NCBI GenBank assembly: GCA_045601285.1
Contig: JAZRZJ010000040.1
Location: 1 to 63,080 of the forward strand
Direction: 5' to 3'
Origin: F23-B02 sp045601285
GTDB taxonomy: Bacteria; Bacillota; Clostridia; Oscillospirales; Oscillospiraceae
DNA length: 63,080 nucleotides
Shown: piece after piece, positions 8,182 through 15,598 of the stretch
Position numbering within the stretch: position 1 is the first letter of the stretch
Layout of the letters: each line of letters begins with the position of its first letter
The notes under the pieces: generated by a model
Seen by the model: the letters and a program-made list of their open reading frames with translations, nothing else
Database searches by the model: none
What the model was told of the DNA's origin: nothing
Position numbers and translations under genes: made by a program

Positions 8182-10117
8182 CGTTTTTCTCCGCACGCTT
8201 AAGCGCCACAATGGTTTCAAGGCGGGAATAGTCACCGTGAGCCCAGGCGGAATCAAAGAGAACGCAGTATTCGCTGCCCAGCTTTTTAACAAAGCTTCTT
8301 ACCCTGCCGAGCTGCTTTTCATCTGCCTGCGACAGACAGATCGCGCTGTTGCGCTTTTCCTCCCTGCTGAGCTCAAGACCGTCGGCCTCAAGCCCCTTCA
8401 TAACGTCGTCGGGGGTTACGATGCGCTTTTTGCAGAACTCGCAGAAGTCTGCGGTGATGCTTTCGCCCACAAGACTTCTGATCATTTCGGGCTTGCCCGT
8501 GGTATAGAGAATTTTCGATGCCAACTCCCACTTTCTCGGGTCGGCATTGGGAAGCTGACCGTCATACTCGCTGCGGAGAGGAAGTCCGTCGCTGCAGGCA
8601 ATGTAGGCATAGATTGAGGGGTGCAGACGGCTGTCGGCTGCCCAGAGCAGCCATGCGTCAAGCGCCGTCTGAATATACACATGGGCAAAGCGGTTGAAAA
8701 GAGGCTCGGCAAGCTGATATGCCGCAAGAGAGTCGTTGAGCTCATTGCCTGCGGCAACGATGCGGGAGTTTTCGGGAAGCTTCCACATACCGTTTACCTC
8801 GCGGTCAAGCACAATGTTGAAGGCGCTGCCCTGAATGCTGGGCAGAGCGTTTGTCAGCTCGTCGAAGAACAGAACGTGGTTCTTTTCAGGCTCCTTTTCG
8901 CAGATTGCCTCAAGCTTCTTGAGCCAGGTGGGCTTTATGTCCGTCATTTCTCCCGTGGTCTGATTTACAATGCTTTTGCCGTTGAGACTGTCGGGGGTGG
9001 CATTGCGCATATAGATTACAACGCAGTCCGGGTCGATCTGACGAACCCTTGCGCTTTTGCCCTCGGAGGAGGCGCCGTGGAGAAAAACGGGAACGCCGCT
9101 TTCGATGCAGCCGCGCACAATGTCCTCCTCGCTGACCTCGGAAAAGTCAAAGCCGTAGGAATTTGAGCTTTCCGCGCCCTCGGCGCTGCCGTGTGTTTCG
9201 GAAGAAGCTTCCGAAACGCTGAATATATCGTGGGTCATATAGCTGTCAAGATAATTGCCGAGCTCCGTTTCCTCAAAGATAAATTCGGGAACGGCGACCT
9301 GCTTCTGAAGTCTTATGCCGGAAACAAGACCGAGCTTTGAAATAAACAGCTTGCTTTCGGCATCGACGTACCACTCAACCGGCTCGACCCTGAGCCATAC
9401 CGTATCCCCCGCAGAATAGCGCATGCCGTTGGAAAGCGTGAACTTTTCGCCCTGATTTTTCGGACGGGACTTCACGCGAATATATTTTTCGCCCTTGTAG
9501 AAATATTCGGGACATTCCTCGGGAATGAAAGCCACGGCGGTGTCCTCTCCGCCGTGCATGAGGCTCTGTCCGTAGGACTGGAAGGTTCTGCCGTTTGCCA
9601 TCATGTCGGGGAGGTCATCTTTGGTAAATTCCTGAAAAATAAGCTCGTTTTTTTCGACAAAGCGATAATCCTTCTTCTTCTCCTTGAAGGTGTTTCCGCA
9701 TAAGGTGTAGACCTTTCCCGTGGGGTTGAGGGAATTGTTGCGGAGCGCCTTGTCAAGCTGTGCCGAGGTAACGGCATCGGCGGCATACTGAGGATATTCC
9801 CCGTATTCAGCGCTGAAAACCTCCTGACCGCAGGCAAAACGCTCAAAAAGCTCCTCGCTTCTGAAGCAGGGACGAACAGCACCGTCATGGCGCTTGCGGT
9901 AATATTCCACGGCTTCACCGTCGCCGCCGACGGCAAGCGATGTCCATCTTCCGCCGGCTGTGGACGTATAGCTCCATACGGGAGTGTCACAGCCCGTTAT
10001 GAACGCCAGGTCTGTAACAGAGCAGCTCCTGCCGAATTTTCCAAAAATCGCAAGAGGTGCGGTGTCACCTCCGCCCCATATCTGTCCCGCGGATAAAATT
10101 TCAAGCTTTATATCCAT
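8174..10117 (-). CDS. MoxR-type AAA+ ATPase with DUF6273-like N-terminal region
   Basis: A 647-residue ATPase. Residues 330-520 form an AAA+ module: Walker A GASSEGKS at 348-355, Walker B VLFFDE at 415-420 and a sensor-1-like VAAGN at 454-458. The N-terminal 275 residues hold EYGEYPQ and a WLRVEPVEWYV strand that resemble DUF6273-type domains, an uncommon fusion. The product should act with the downstream VWA protein as a chaperone-like remodelling pair. The start has a GGGGGA ribosome site. A TATAAT box lies about 35 bases upstream, but no convincing -35 is seen. Confidence 0.8.
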   Translation of the reverse strand: MDIKLEILSAGQIWGGGDTAPLAIFGKFGRSCSVTDLAFITGCDTPVWSYTSTAGGRWTSLAVGGDGEAVEYYRKRHDGAVRPCFRSEELFERFACGQEVFSAEYGEYPQYAADAVTSAQLDKALRNNSLNPTGKVYTLCGNTFKEKKKDYRFVEKNELIFQEFTKDDLPDMMANGRTFQSYGQSLMHGGEDTAVAFIPEECPEYFYKGEKYIRVKSRPKNQGEKFTLSNGMRYSAGDTVWLRVEPVEWYVDAESKLFISKLGLVSGIRLQKQVAVPEFIFEETELGNYLDSYMTHDIFSVSEASSETHGSAEGAESSNSYGFDFSEVSEEDIVRGCIESGVPVFLHGASSEGKSARVRQIDPDCVVIYMRNATPDSLNGKSIVNQTTGEMTDIKPTWLKKLEAICEKEPEKNHVLFFDELTNALPSIQGSAFNIVLDREVNGMWKLPENSRIVAAGNELNDSLAAYQLAEPLFNRFAHVYIQTALDAWLLWAADSRLHPSIYAYIACSDGLPLRSEYDGQLPNADPRKWELASKILYTTGKPEMIRSLVGESITADFCEFCKKRIVTPDDVMKGLEADGLELSREEKRNSAICLSQADEKQLGRVRSFVKKLGSEYCVLFDSAWAHGDYSRLETIVALKRAEKNDA

Positions 10118-10194
10118 AACGAAAGTCCCCCGAATGTTTTCTAACTTTTTATTATAAACTATTCCTCGGCTTTTGCATAGTATAAAGAAAGTAA

Positions 10195-10219
10195 AAAGTC
10201 ACGTGCTTGACGTGACTTT
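10195..10219 (-). terminator. Rho-independent terminator
   Basis: A perfect 10-bp stem (AAAGTCACGT / ACGTGACTTT) with a 5-base loop is followed on the minus strand by a T-rich run. It closes the lipoprotein/ABC block transcribed from the right. Confidence 0.8.
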
Positions 10220-10235
10220 AATTATTAGCTATGAG

Positions 10236-10808
10236 TTATGAGTAGTAATGCTCCTCATGGTATTTGAAAAGCCCCTGAAGCATGGAGGTGATATTGCTGG
10301 TGGAAACGGTTGCACCCGTTACGGCGTCGGCATCTACGCAGTCAACCTGCGTGCCGTAGCCGCCCCATGCGTCAATATCCGCCTTTGTTGCGTGAACAAG
10401 ACTCTGCACGAAATGCTCGTCCATGTATTCCTCGGTATATTCGGATATGTAGTGGTTGGGATTGCTGTCGCCCCAGAGCCCCATGTTGTTGCCGAAGGTG
10501 ATTGAGCGTATGGCGGAATCCTGGGCGGAGTCCTTGTTGTTCAGAAGCTCCACATAGCACACGGAATAGTAGTTGACGCTGGGATCGCGGCAGGTGCAGG
10601 AGGAAAACGCCACCTGATAGGAGGTGAAGGTGGAATTTGACTGCTCAAAGAGTATCACCGCGGTGTATTCCTCCCTTGTTCCACCGGAGGCAAAGTGGGT
10701 GAAGGTGAAGGTGGGATACTCCGAAGCAGGCTCCTGAGCATCGGTGTCTCCGCAGCTGCAAAGCATGAGCAGAAGCAATAGTAAAATCAGAATTTTTTTA
10801 GCTTTCAT
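10236..10808 (-). CDS. FMN-binding-domain-like lipoprotein with flavinylation-type motif
   Basis: A 190-residue secreted lipoprotein: hydrophobic leader, then lipobox LCSC with Cys18 as the predicted lipidated residue. Near the C-terminus D161-A-V-T-G-A-T167 fits the Dxx(S/T)GAT pattern at which the transferase ApbE attaches FMN to threonine in NqrC/RnfG-type domains. The body is short and divergent from classic FMN-binding domains. A CTC motif (71-73) and further cysteines are present. It lies one base after the rhodanese-like gene and is last in the unit. A covalently bound flavin acting in electron transfer outside the membrane is an inference. No apbE is seen in the window. Confidence 0.65.
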   Translation of the reverse strand: MKAKKILILLLLLLMLCSCGDTDAQEPASEYPTFTFTHFASGGTREEYTAVILFEQSNSTFTSYQVAFSSCTCRDPSVNYYSVCYVELLNNKDSAQDSAIRSITFGNNMGLWGDSNPNHYISEYTEEYMDEHFVQSLVHATKADIDAWGGYGTQVDCVDADAVTGATVSTSNITSMLQGLFKYHEEHYYS

Positions 10809-10809
10809 A

Positions 10810-11493
10810 TCACTTTTCGTGCAGGCGGCTGAAGTCTATGTAAGCATAGTCGGCACGCCATGTGGCATTAATATTCTCGTCGTCGGCGTCCTCGGAGTAC
10901 ACGATAAGCTCAAGGGCGTTGTCACCGGTGTATTCCCAGTTTGCACCGATATTGTACAGAAGATTTTCGTCCCAGCCGAGATATATGAGCAGGGTTTTTG
11001 TCATGCCCGCATATCCGCCGCCGCCGCACATGAGAAATATAGCGGTGTCCCTGGGGAAAAGCTCCTCGAGAATCATCATGGATTCCCTGTAATTTTCGGT
11101 TACGGAGGCTATTGTGCCGTCGTCATTCCATGCCACAGTAAACAGCGTGTCGCCCGCATAGGCATTTGCCACCGGCAGCGAGCTGAGGGTTGCAATATAG
11201 GGATAGGGTACGACCTTGAAGCCCGTAATGGTCTTGCTGAGGTCTGCTTCGCCGCCGATTGAGGCGTAGTCGGCGGGGTCAAAGAGCATACGCACATCGC
11301 GGTATGCAACATCGTCTCGGCCGAGATAGCCGTCTATGGTGTCCATGTTAATGTTCTTGTCCACCCCGAACTGACTTTCGACGTCAACTTCCGGAGCGGG
11401 CAGAGGCTCTGCCGTGCTTTCGGGCTCAGCGGCGGTGCCGCAGGCACACAGCAGCACGAGCAATATAAGTATTAAGGGAATAAGCCGTTTCAT
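10810..11493 (-). CDS. Rhodanese-like lipoprotein
   Basis: A 227-residue lipoprotein with leader MKRLIPLILILLVLLCAC and lipobox LCAC at Cys18. The segment INMDTIDGYLGRDDVAYRDV resembles the first strands of a rhodanese fold. C156 in FLMCGGGGYAGM, followed by LIYLGW and LYNIGANWEY, mimics the rhodanese active-site loop and end. About 75 residues are inserted between the two halves. Rhodaneses transfer sulfane sulfur. Activity here is uncertain because the loop is Gly-rich rather than Arg-containing. The upstream in-frame ATG lies nine codons earlier. This start has the leader directly after it. Confidence 0.6.
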   Translation of the reverse strand: MKRLIPLILILLVLLCACGTAAEPESTAEPLPAPEVDVESQFGVDKNINMDTIDGYLGRDDVAYRDVRMLFDPADYASIGGEADLSKTITGFKVVPYPYIATLSSLPVANAYAGDTLFTVAWNDDGTIASVTENYRESMMILEELFPRDTAIFLMCGGGGYAGMTKTLLIYLGWDENLLYNIGANWEYTGDNALELIVYSEDADDENINATWRADYAYIDFSRLHEK

Positions 11494-11578
11494 GTTTCTT
11501 TCCTCCCGTATTCTGAACAAAACGGAAAGAGCTTTCCGCTTTGTTCAAAATACAGTGGGGCTTTTGCTCTACTGTCAA

Positions 11579-11747
11579 GGTGTAGACACCCCCCGATCCT
11601 GTCATTCCGAGACCAGTCAGCAGACTGGTCGTGGGAATCCGTTCTCGTTGAAAAACATTGATATATCAGCATTTTCAGGGGAAACGGATTGCCACACCAG
11701 TGACACCGGTCACTGGTTCGCAATGACAAATCTAAACTTTGTCTACA
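11579..11747. repeat. MITE-like palindromic repeat in an operon gap
   Basis: Short ends TGTAGAC (11581-11587) and GTCTACA (11741-11747) enclose a long imperfect palindrome from 11600 to 11728. Each arm reads inward as TGTCATT, a CCAGT/CACTGG hairpin, GGAATCCG or GCAATCCG, then GATATATCA at the centre. The element is flanked by direct copies of a hairpin beginning ACAGTGGGGCTTTTGC (11552 and 11753). No coding capacity is seen. It resembles the palindromic repeats common in gut Firmicutes. Confidence 0.75.
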
Positions 11748-11750
11748 GTC

Positions 11751-11778
11751 TTACAGTGGGGCTTTTGCCCCACTGTAA
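11751..11778 (-). terminator. Hairpin after the two-repeat lipoprotein gene
   Basis: A perfect 12-bp stem (TTACAGTGGGGC / GCCCCACTGTAA) with a TTTT loop sits 10 bases beyond the lipoprotein stop. The T-run is weak, so it may attenuate rather than stop transcription towards the next two lipoprotein genes. Confidence 0.6.
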
Positions 11779-11787
11779 GAGAGAATA

Positions 11788-12729
11788 TTACTTGGCGAGA
11801 ATTTCAACTGCCAGCTTGCAGTAATCGCCGGAGGAGCCGGATTCGCAGGGAGCGACCCAAACGGTGCCGCCTTCGCCGACTTCCTTATCCTTTTCAATAG
11901 CAACGAGGGTGTAGTCGCTGTTGATGAAGTCGGGGTTGAGCTCTGCTTCGTAGCCGTCATTTGCAACAACGGTGACCTTTGCTGCGCCGTCAACGCCGCA
12001 GGCCGCCAGAACGTCAGCCAGCTTGTAGCCGGTGTAGGTTGCGGTGGACTCATTACCCTTGCTGTTTACGGTGGTGACCTCAATCTTGTAGATGTGCAGG
12101 CCTTCGAGAGTTGCGTTGGTAACCTCAACACCGTTTACCTTGAAGCTGAAGTCGCCGAACTGAACCTTGTCGGTCTTGTCTGCAATTTCGGGGAGACCGC
12201 CCTCGCCGCCTTCGCCGCCGGCATTGAGGTCAACCTCGGCACCGTCAAGGGAGATGGCTACAACGCCCTTGTTGTAGTCGCCGGTGGTCTTGCTGGTGCA
12301 GGGTGCAAACCAGGGACCGTCCTTCATCTGCTCACCGTCCTTGCTGATGGCGATGAGGGTGCTGGGCTCCATAGCCAGTGCAGCGTCAACTTCAACCTCG
12401 TAGCCGTCGCTTGCGATTGCTGCCAGCGTCTTAAATTGGCCGACGCCTGCAGCTTCGAGAACGTCCTTTAGGGAGAAGCCCACATAAACGCAGGTGCTTT
12501 CGGTGCCGCTGCTGTTGGTGGAGGTGGCGGATACCTCGTAAACGGGGTAGTCTGCCAGGTCTGCATCGGTGACGACGGTGCCGTTCACGTTGAGGGAGAA
12601 TGCGGGAATGGTGACGCCGACTGCTTCCTTAAGCTCGGAAGCTTCTTCTTCGCCGTCCTCATTGCCGCCGCAGGCTGCCAGAGAGAACAGCATCAACAGT
12701 GCCAGAATAAGTGCTACATACTTTTTCAT
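11788..12729 (-). CDS. Lipoprotein with two sulfite-oxidase-fold-like repeats
   Basis: A 313-residue lipoprotein: leader MKKYVALILALLMLFSLAAC with lipobox LAAC at Cys20. Two repeats of about 130 residues (roughly 38-168 and 185-313) share the order NVNG or KVNG, YVGFSLKDVLEAAGV or YTGYKLADVLAACGV, SDGYE or NDGYE, and a closing WFAPC or WVAPC. This layout resembles the molybdopterin-binding-domain fold of sulfite oxidases in miniature, without an obvious cofactor cysteine in the usual place. The same type of repeat fills the 1027-residue protein upstream. Function unknown. A surface binding role is inferred. Confidence 0.65.
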   Translation of the reverse strand: MKKYVALILALLMLFSLAACGGNEDGEEEASELKEAVGVTIPAFSLNVNGTVVTDADLADYPVYEVSATSTNSSGTESTCVYVGFSLKDVLEAAGVGQFKTLAAIASDGYEVEVDAALAMEPSTLIAISKDGEQMKDGPWFAPCTSKTTGDYNKGVVAISLDGAEVDLNAGGEGGEGGLPEIADKTDKVQFGDFSFKVNGVEVTNATLEGLHIYKIEVTTVNSKGNESTATYTGYKLADVLAACGVDGAAKVTVVANDGYEAELNPDFINSDYTLVAIEKDKEVGEGGTVWVAPCESGSSGDYCKLAVEILAK

Positions 12730-12762
12730 AATCTTTCTCCTTCCGGAAATTTTATTGACTTT

Positions 12763-13542
12763 TTATATATTGGGATAAAGGCAGACTTTTCTGCCCAGCT
12801 CCTCTATATAACGTATTTTAAGCTCTGCATGGTAGACTTTGCTGAGGATTTCCTCCGTGATAAGCTCATCGGTGCTGCCCAGAGTGATTTTTCCCTGCTT
12901 GTCGAGGATTGCCGCCCTGCCGCCCAGCATGATGGCATGGTCGGGGTTGTGAGTGGTGATGACTGTGGTGTAACCCTCACGGGACAGCTCCTTTATGACC
13001 TTGAGAGTCCTGAGCTGATTGCCGTAATCAAGGTGAGCCGTGGGCTCATCAAACAGAATGACCTGAGGCTTGCGGACAATGGCACGGGCAATTGATGCCT
13101 GCTGCATTTCGCCGCCGGAGATCTCCGTATAAGGTCTGTCGGCAAGCTCCAGAAGCCCTATTTTTTCAAGTGCCTCGTATGCCGCCGCCCTGTCCTCCTT
13201 TCCCGGTCTGCCCAGCGCGGAGATAAGCGGTGCTCTGCCCATGAGGACAAACTCCAGCACGGAATAGCCGAATACGGGCTTGAGATTCTGAGGCACGAAG
13301 CTGACCTTTTTTGCCAATTCCTGCGGTGACATTTCGGCAATGCTTTTGCCCTCAACGAGAATGCTGCCGGACCGGACCCTGTTGAGATTCATCATGCAGG
13401 TGAGCAGCGTGCTTTTTCCCGCGCCGTTGGGGCCGAGGATCGAAAGCACAGCGCCCTTTTCAATGTCAAGGGAAACGCCGTCAAGCACGTTTCTGCCGCC
13501 TGTATCATAGGCAAAGCACAGGTCTTTTATCTCATATATCAT
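12763..13542 (-). CDS. ABC transporter ATP-binding protein, FecE/BtuD type
   Basis: A 259-residue ATPase of an iron-complex/cobalamin-type importer. Walker A is GPNGAGKST near residue 38, the signature is SGGEMQQASIARA, and Walker B is VILFDEP, followed by the H-loop TTHNPDHA. The ATG overlaps the permease stop by 11 bases. The longer upstream frame would lie inside the permease gene. It energises uptake of a metal chelate, corrinoid, haem or oxyanion through the permease encoded just before it. Confidence 0.93.
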   Translation of the reverse strand: MIYEIKDLCFAYDTGGRNVLDGVSLDIEKGAVLSILGPNGAGKSTLLTCMMNLNRVRSGSILVEGKSIAEMSPQELAKKVSFVPQNLKPVFGYSVLEFVLMGRAPLISALGRPGKEDRAAAYEALEKIGLLELADRPYTEISGGEMQQASIARAIVRKPQVILFDEPTAHLDYGNQLRTLKVIKELSREGYTTVITTHNPDHAIMLGGRAAILDKQGKITLGSTDELITEEILSKVYHAELKIRYIEELGRKVCLYPNI

Positions 13543-14563
13543 GACTTGACCTCCTTTGCCTCCACAGCAGCCAGGCGTAGAAGGGAGCGCCCACAATGCC
13601 CGTGAGTATGCTGATGGGCATTTCCGCAGCACCGATGGTGCGGGTCAGAGTATCGACAACGAGCATGAAGAGAGCGCCAAGCAGCGCGGTGACCGGCAGC
13701 AGCTTTGTGTTGTTGGGACCTACCATCATGCGTCCCAGATGGGGAATGACGAGTCCAACCCAGCTTATTGTACCCGCAATGCAGACGGAGCTTGCGGTGA
13801 GAAGAGTGGAGCAGAGAATGACAATGCCGCGCACAAGGCGGACATTGATGCCCAGAGCCTGCGCCTCCTGCTCACCCATGGACAGCACGTCAATGCGCCA
13901 TGACATGAGCTGCAGCACCAGAGCGGGAATGATGATGAAGGGAAGCGTGGGCAGCAGGTCGCCGAGGCTTATATAGCTGAAGCTGCCCATGGTCCAGTAG
14001 GTGATGGCGGCAAGCTGGGTGTCGGGGTCGGCAACGTATTTTATAAAGCCCATGACGGAGCTCATTGCCGAGCCCACGATGATGCCCGCCAGCACCAGCA
14101 TGATGTTTGAGTTGTTTCGGAAAAGCAATGGCAGCGTCAGCGCCGGCGCCACGGCGATTATGCCGCCGAGAAAGGCGAAAAGCTGAATGAAGCCCGCCTG
14201 CAGCGACAGCAGTATCGCCAGTGCTGCGCCCACACAGGCACCGCTGGAAACGCCGAGAAAATCGGGAGAGATAAGGGGATTGCAGAAAATGCCCTGATAG
14301 GTGGCACCTGAGAGCGCAAGAGATGCGCCCACGAGTATGCTGGCAAGGATACGGGGTATGCGCAGTCCCATGACCACATTGACGGTCATCTGAGGATAGC
14401 GGCTTTCAAGTCCCCAAAGTCTGCACCAGAGTATCTCAAGAACTTCCTTCGGCTTAATATCGTATTTTCCCACACATACGGTGAACACCACGGCAAACAG
14501 CAGGAGTGCTGCAAGCAATATTCCCAGTGTCACGGCGTTCATGCCGTTTTTCTTTTTTGTCAT
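13532..14563 (-). CDS. FecCD-family ABC transporter permease
   Basis: A 343-residue membrane permease with about ten helices. The family-defining segments are visible: LRIPRILASILVGASLALSG, a GVSSGACVGAALAI stretch, and WVGLVIPHLGRMMVGPNN, the coupling-helix region. It pairs with the ATPase downstream and overlaps the solute-binding-protein stop by four bases (ATGA). The ligand class (siderophore, corrinoid, haem, molybdate) cannot be told from the permease. Confidence 0.93.
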   Translation of the reverse strand: MTKKKNGMNAVTLGILLAALLLFAVVFTVCVGKYDIKPKEVLEILWCRLWGLESRYPQMTVNVVMGLRIPRILASILVGASLALSGATYQGIFCNPLISPDFLGVSSGACVGAALAILLSLQAGFIQLFAFLGGIIAVAPALTLPLLFRNNSNIMLVLAGIIVGSAMSSVMGFIKYVADPDTQLAAITYWTMGSFSYISLGDLLPTLPFIIIPALVLQLMSWRIDVLSMGEQEAQALGINVRLVRGIVILCSTLLTASSVCIAGTISWVGLVIPHLGRMMVGPNNTKLLPVTALLGALFMLVVDTLTRTIGAAEMPISILTGIVGAPFYAWLLWRQRRSSHDI

Positions 14564-15588
14564 GTCAATTCATATCCGAGATAGTCAGAATCAAAGGTTT
14601 TGCCGAACATGAAGGTATAGTATTCGTCGATTTCGGCTTCAAGCTGCTCAAGACTGAAGTATTCGGGGTACATCTTATGCAGGAGGTAGAAGGTGCAGAT
14701 TACATCGGCAATGCCCGGCATATCCCAGGTGTCCAGCTTGCTGGGAATCTGGTAGATATGCTCATTCACGACACACTTCATGGCGCTCCATGCGCTGTCC
14801 TCCATGACCTCGTCAATGGAATAATCCATTGATGCCGAGCTGGTGCAGAAGATGAACTCGGGGTCCCACTGGAAAACGGTTTCAACGCCGATGTTCAGCC
14901 AGCTGCAGTCGTTTTCCGTGTCGGCGGCAACGGGAATGCCTCCCGCCTTTTCAATCATCCAGGTCTGGATCATGTCGCCGCCCGCGATCCTTCCCAGCTC
15001 ACCGCCCATGCAGAGCGCCGTGTGACGCTCCTCCATGGGAATCTGAGCCACTATTTCGTCAATGGCGGCAAACTTGGCGTCCATCCAGCTTATTATTTCA
15101 TTTGCACGGTCGGTCTTGCTGAAGTATTCGCCCATGAGCTTCAGCGTTGCATAGATGCCCGCCATGTCCTCCGCCTGAATGCACAGCACATCAATGCCCA
15201 GCTTTTCCACAGCCTCCACGGTTTCCGGGTCGTTGGCGCGGTGGACAAGAACGGTTGCGCCGCTCTCAGCCAGGGCTTCAAGGTCCACAACACCCCTGCC
15301 CACAGTCCCCGCGGATTTGAGGTTGGAGTCAGCCTGCTTCCAGAAATTCGATTTGCAGTTGATAGCTGCAACCTGATCGGTGAGCTGCAGCGCCACAATG
15401 AAGGGTACTGCGGTGCCGTACACCGAGGCGATTTTGATTTCATCGCTGTTTTCGGGAATAGCCACCTGCCTGCCCGCAGCATCGGTGACGGCAGGACCGG
15501 TTATTTCCTTTTCCTTTGTTCCCGTGCCGCAGGCACAGAGGGAAAACACCATGCACAGACACAGGATAAGAGAAATTGTTCTTTTCAT
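14560..15588 (-). CDS. ABC transporter substrate-binding lipoprotein (FecB/BtuF/MolA fold)
   Basis: A 342-residue lipoprotein, Cys20 in LCAC, with a type III periplasmic-binding-protein fold (PF01497-like). VTDAAGRQVAIPENSDEIKI begins the domain. DLEALAESGATVLV and a long interlobe helix follow. The C-terminal ...DTWDMPGIADVI... segment resembles binding proteins for metal complexes and for molybdate/tungstate. It starts 10 bases after the five-repeat protein, so the surface protein and importer are probably co-made. Confidence 0.88.
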   Translation of the reverse strand: MKRTISLILCLCMVFSLCACGTGTKEKEITGPAVTDAAGRQVAIPENSDEIKIASVYGTAVPFIVALQLTDQVAAINCKSNFWKQADSNLKSAGTVGRGVVDLEALAESGATVLVHRANDPETVEAVEKLGIDVLCIQAEDMAGIYATLKLMGEYFSKTDRANEIISWMDAKFAAIDEIVAQIPMEERHTALCMGGELGRIAGGDMIQTWMIEKAGGIPVAADTENDCSWLNIGVETVFQWDPEFIFCTSSASMDYSIDEVMEDSAWSAMKCVVNEHIYQIPSKLDTWDMPGIADVICTFYLLHKMYPEYFSLEQLEAEIDEYYTFMFGKTFDSDYLGYELT

Positions 15589-15598
15589 TTATCTTTCC

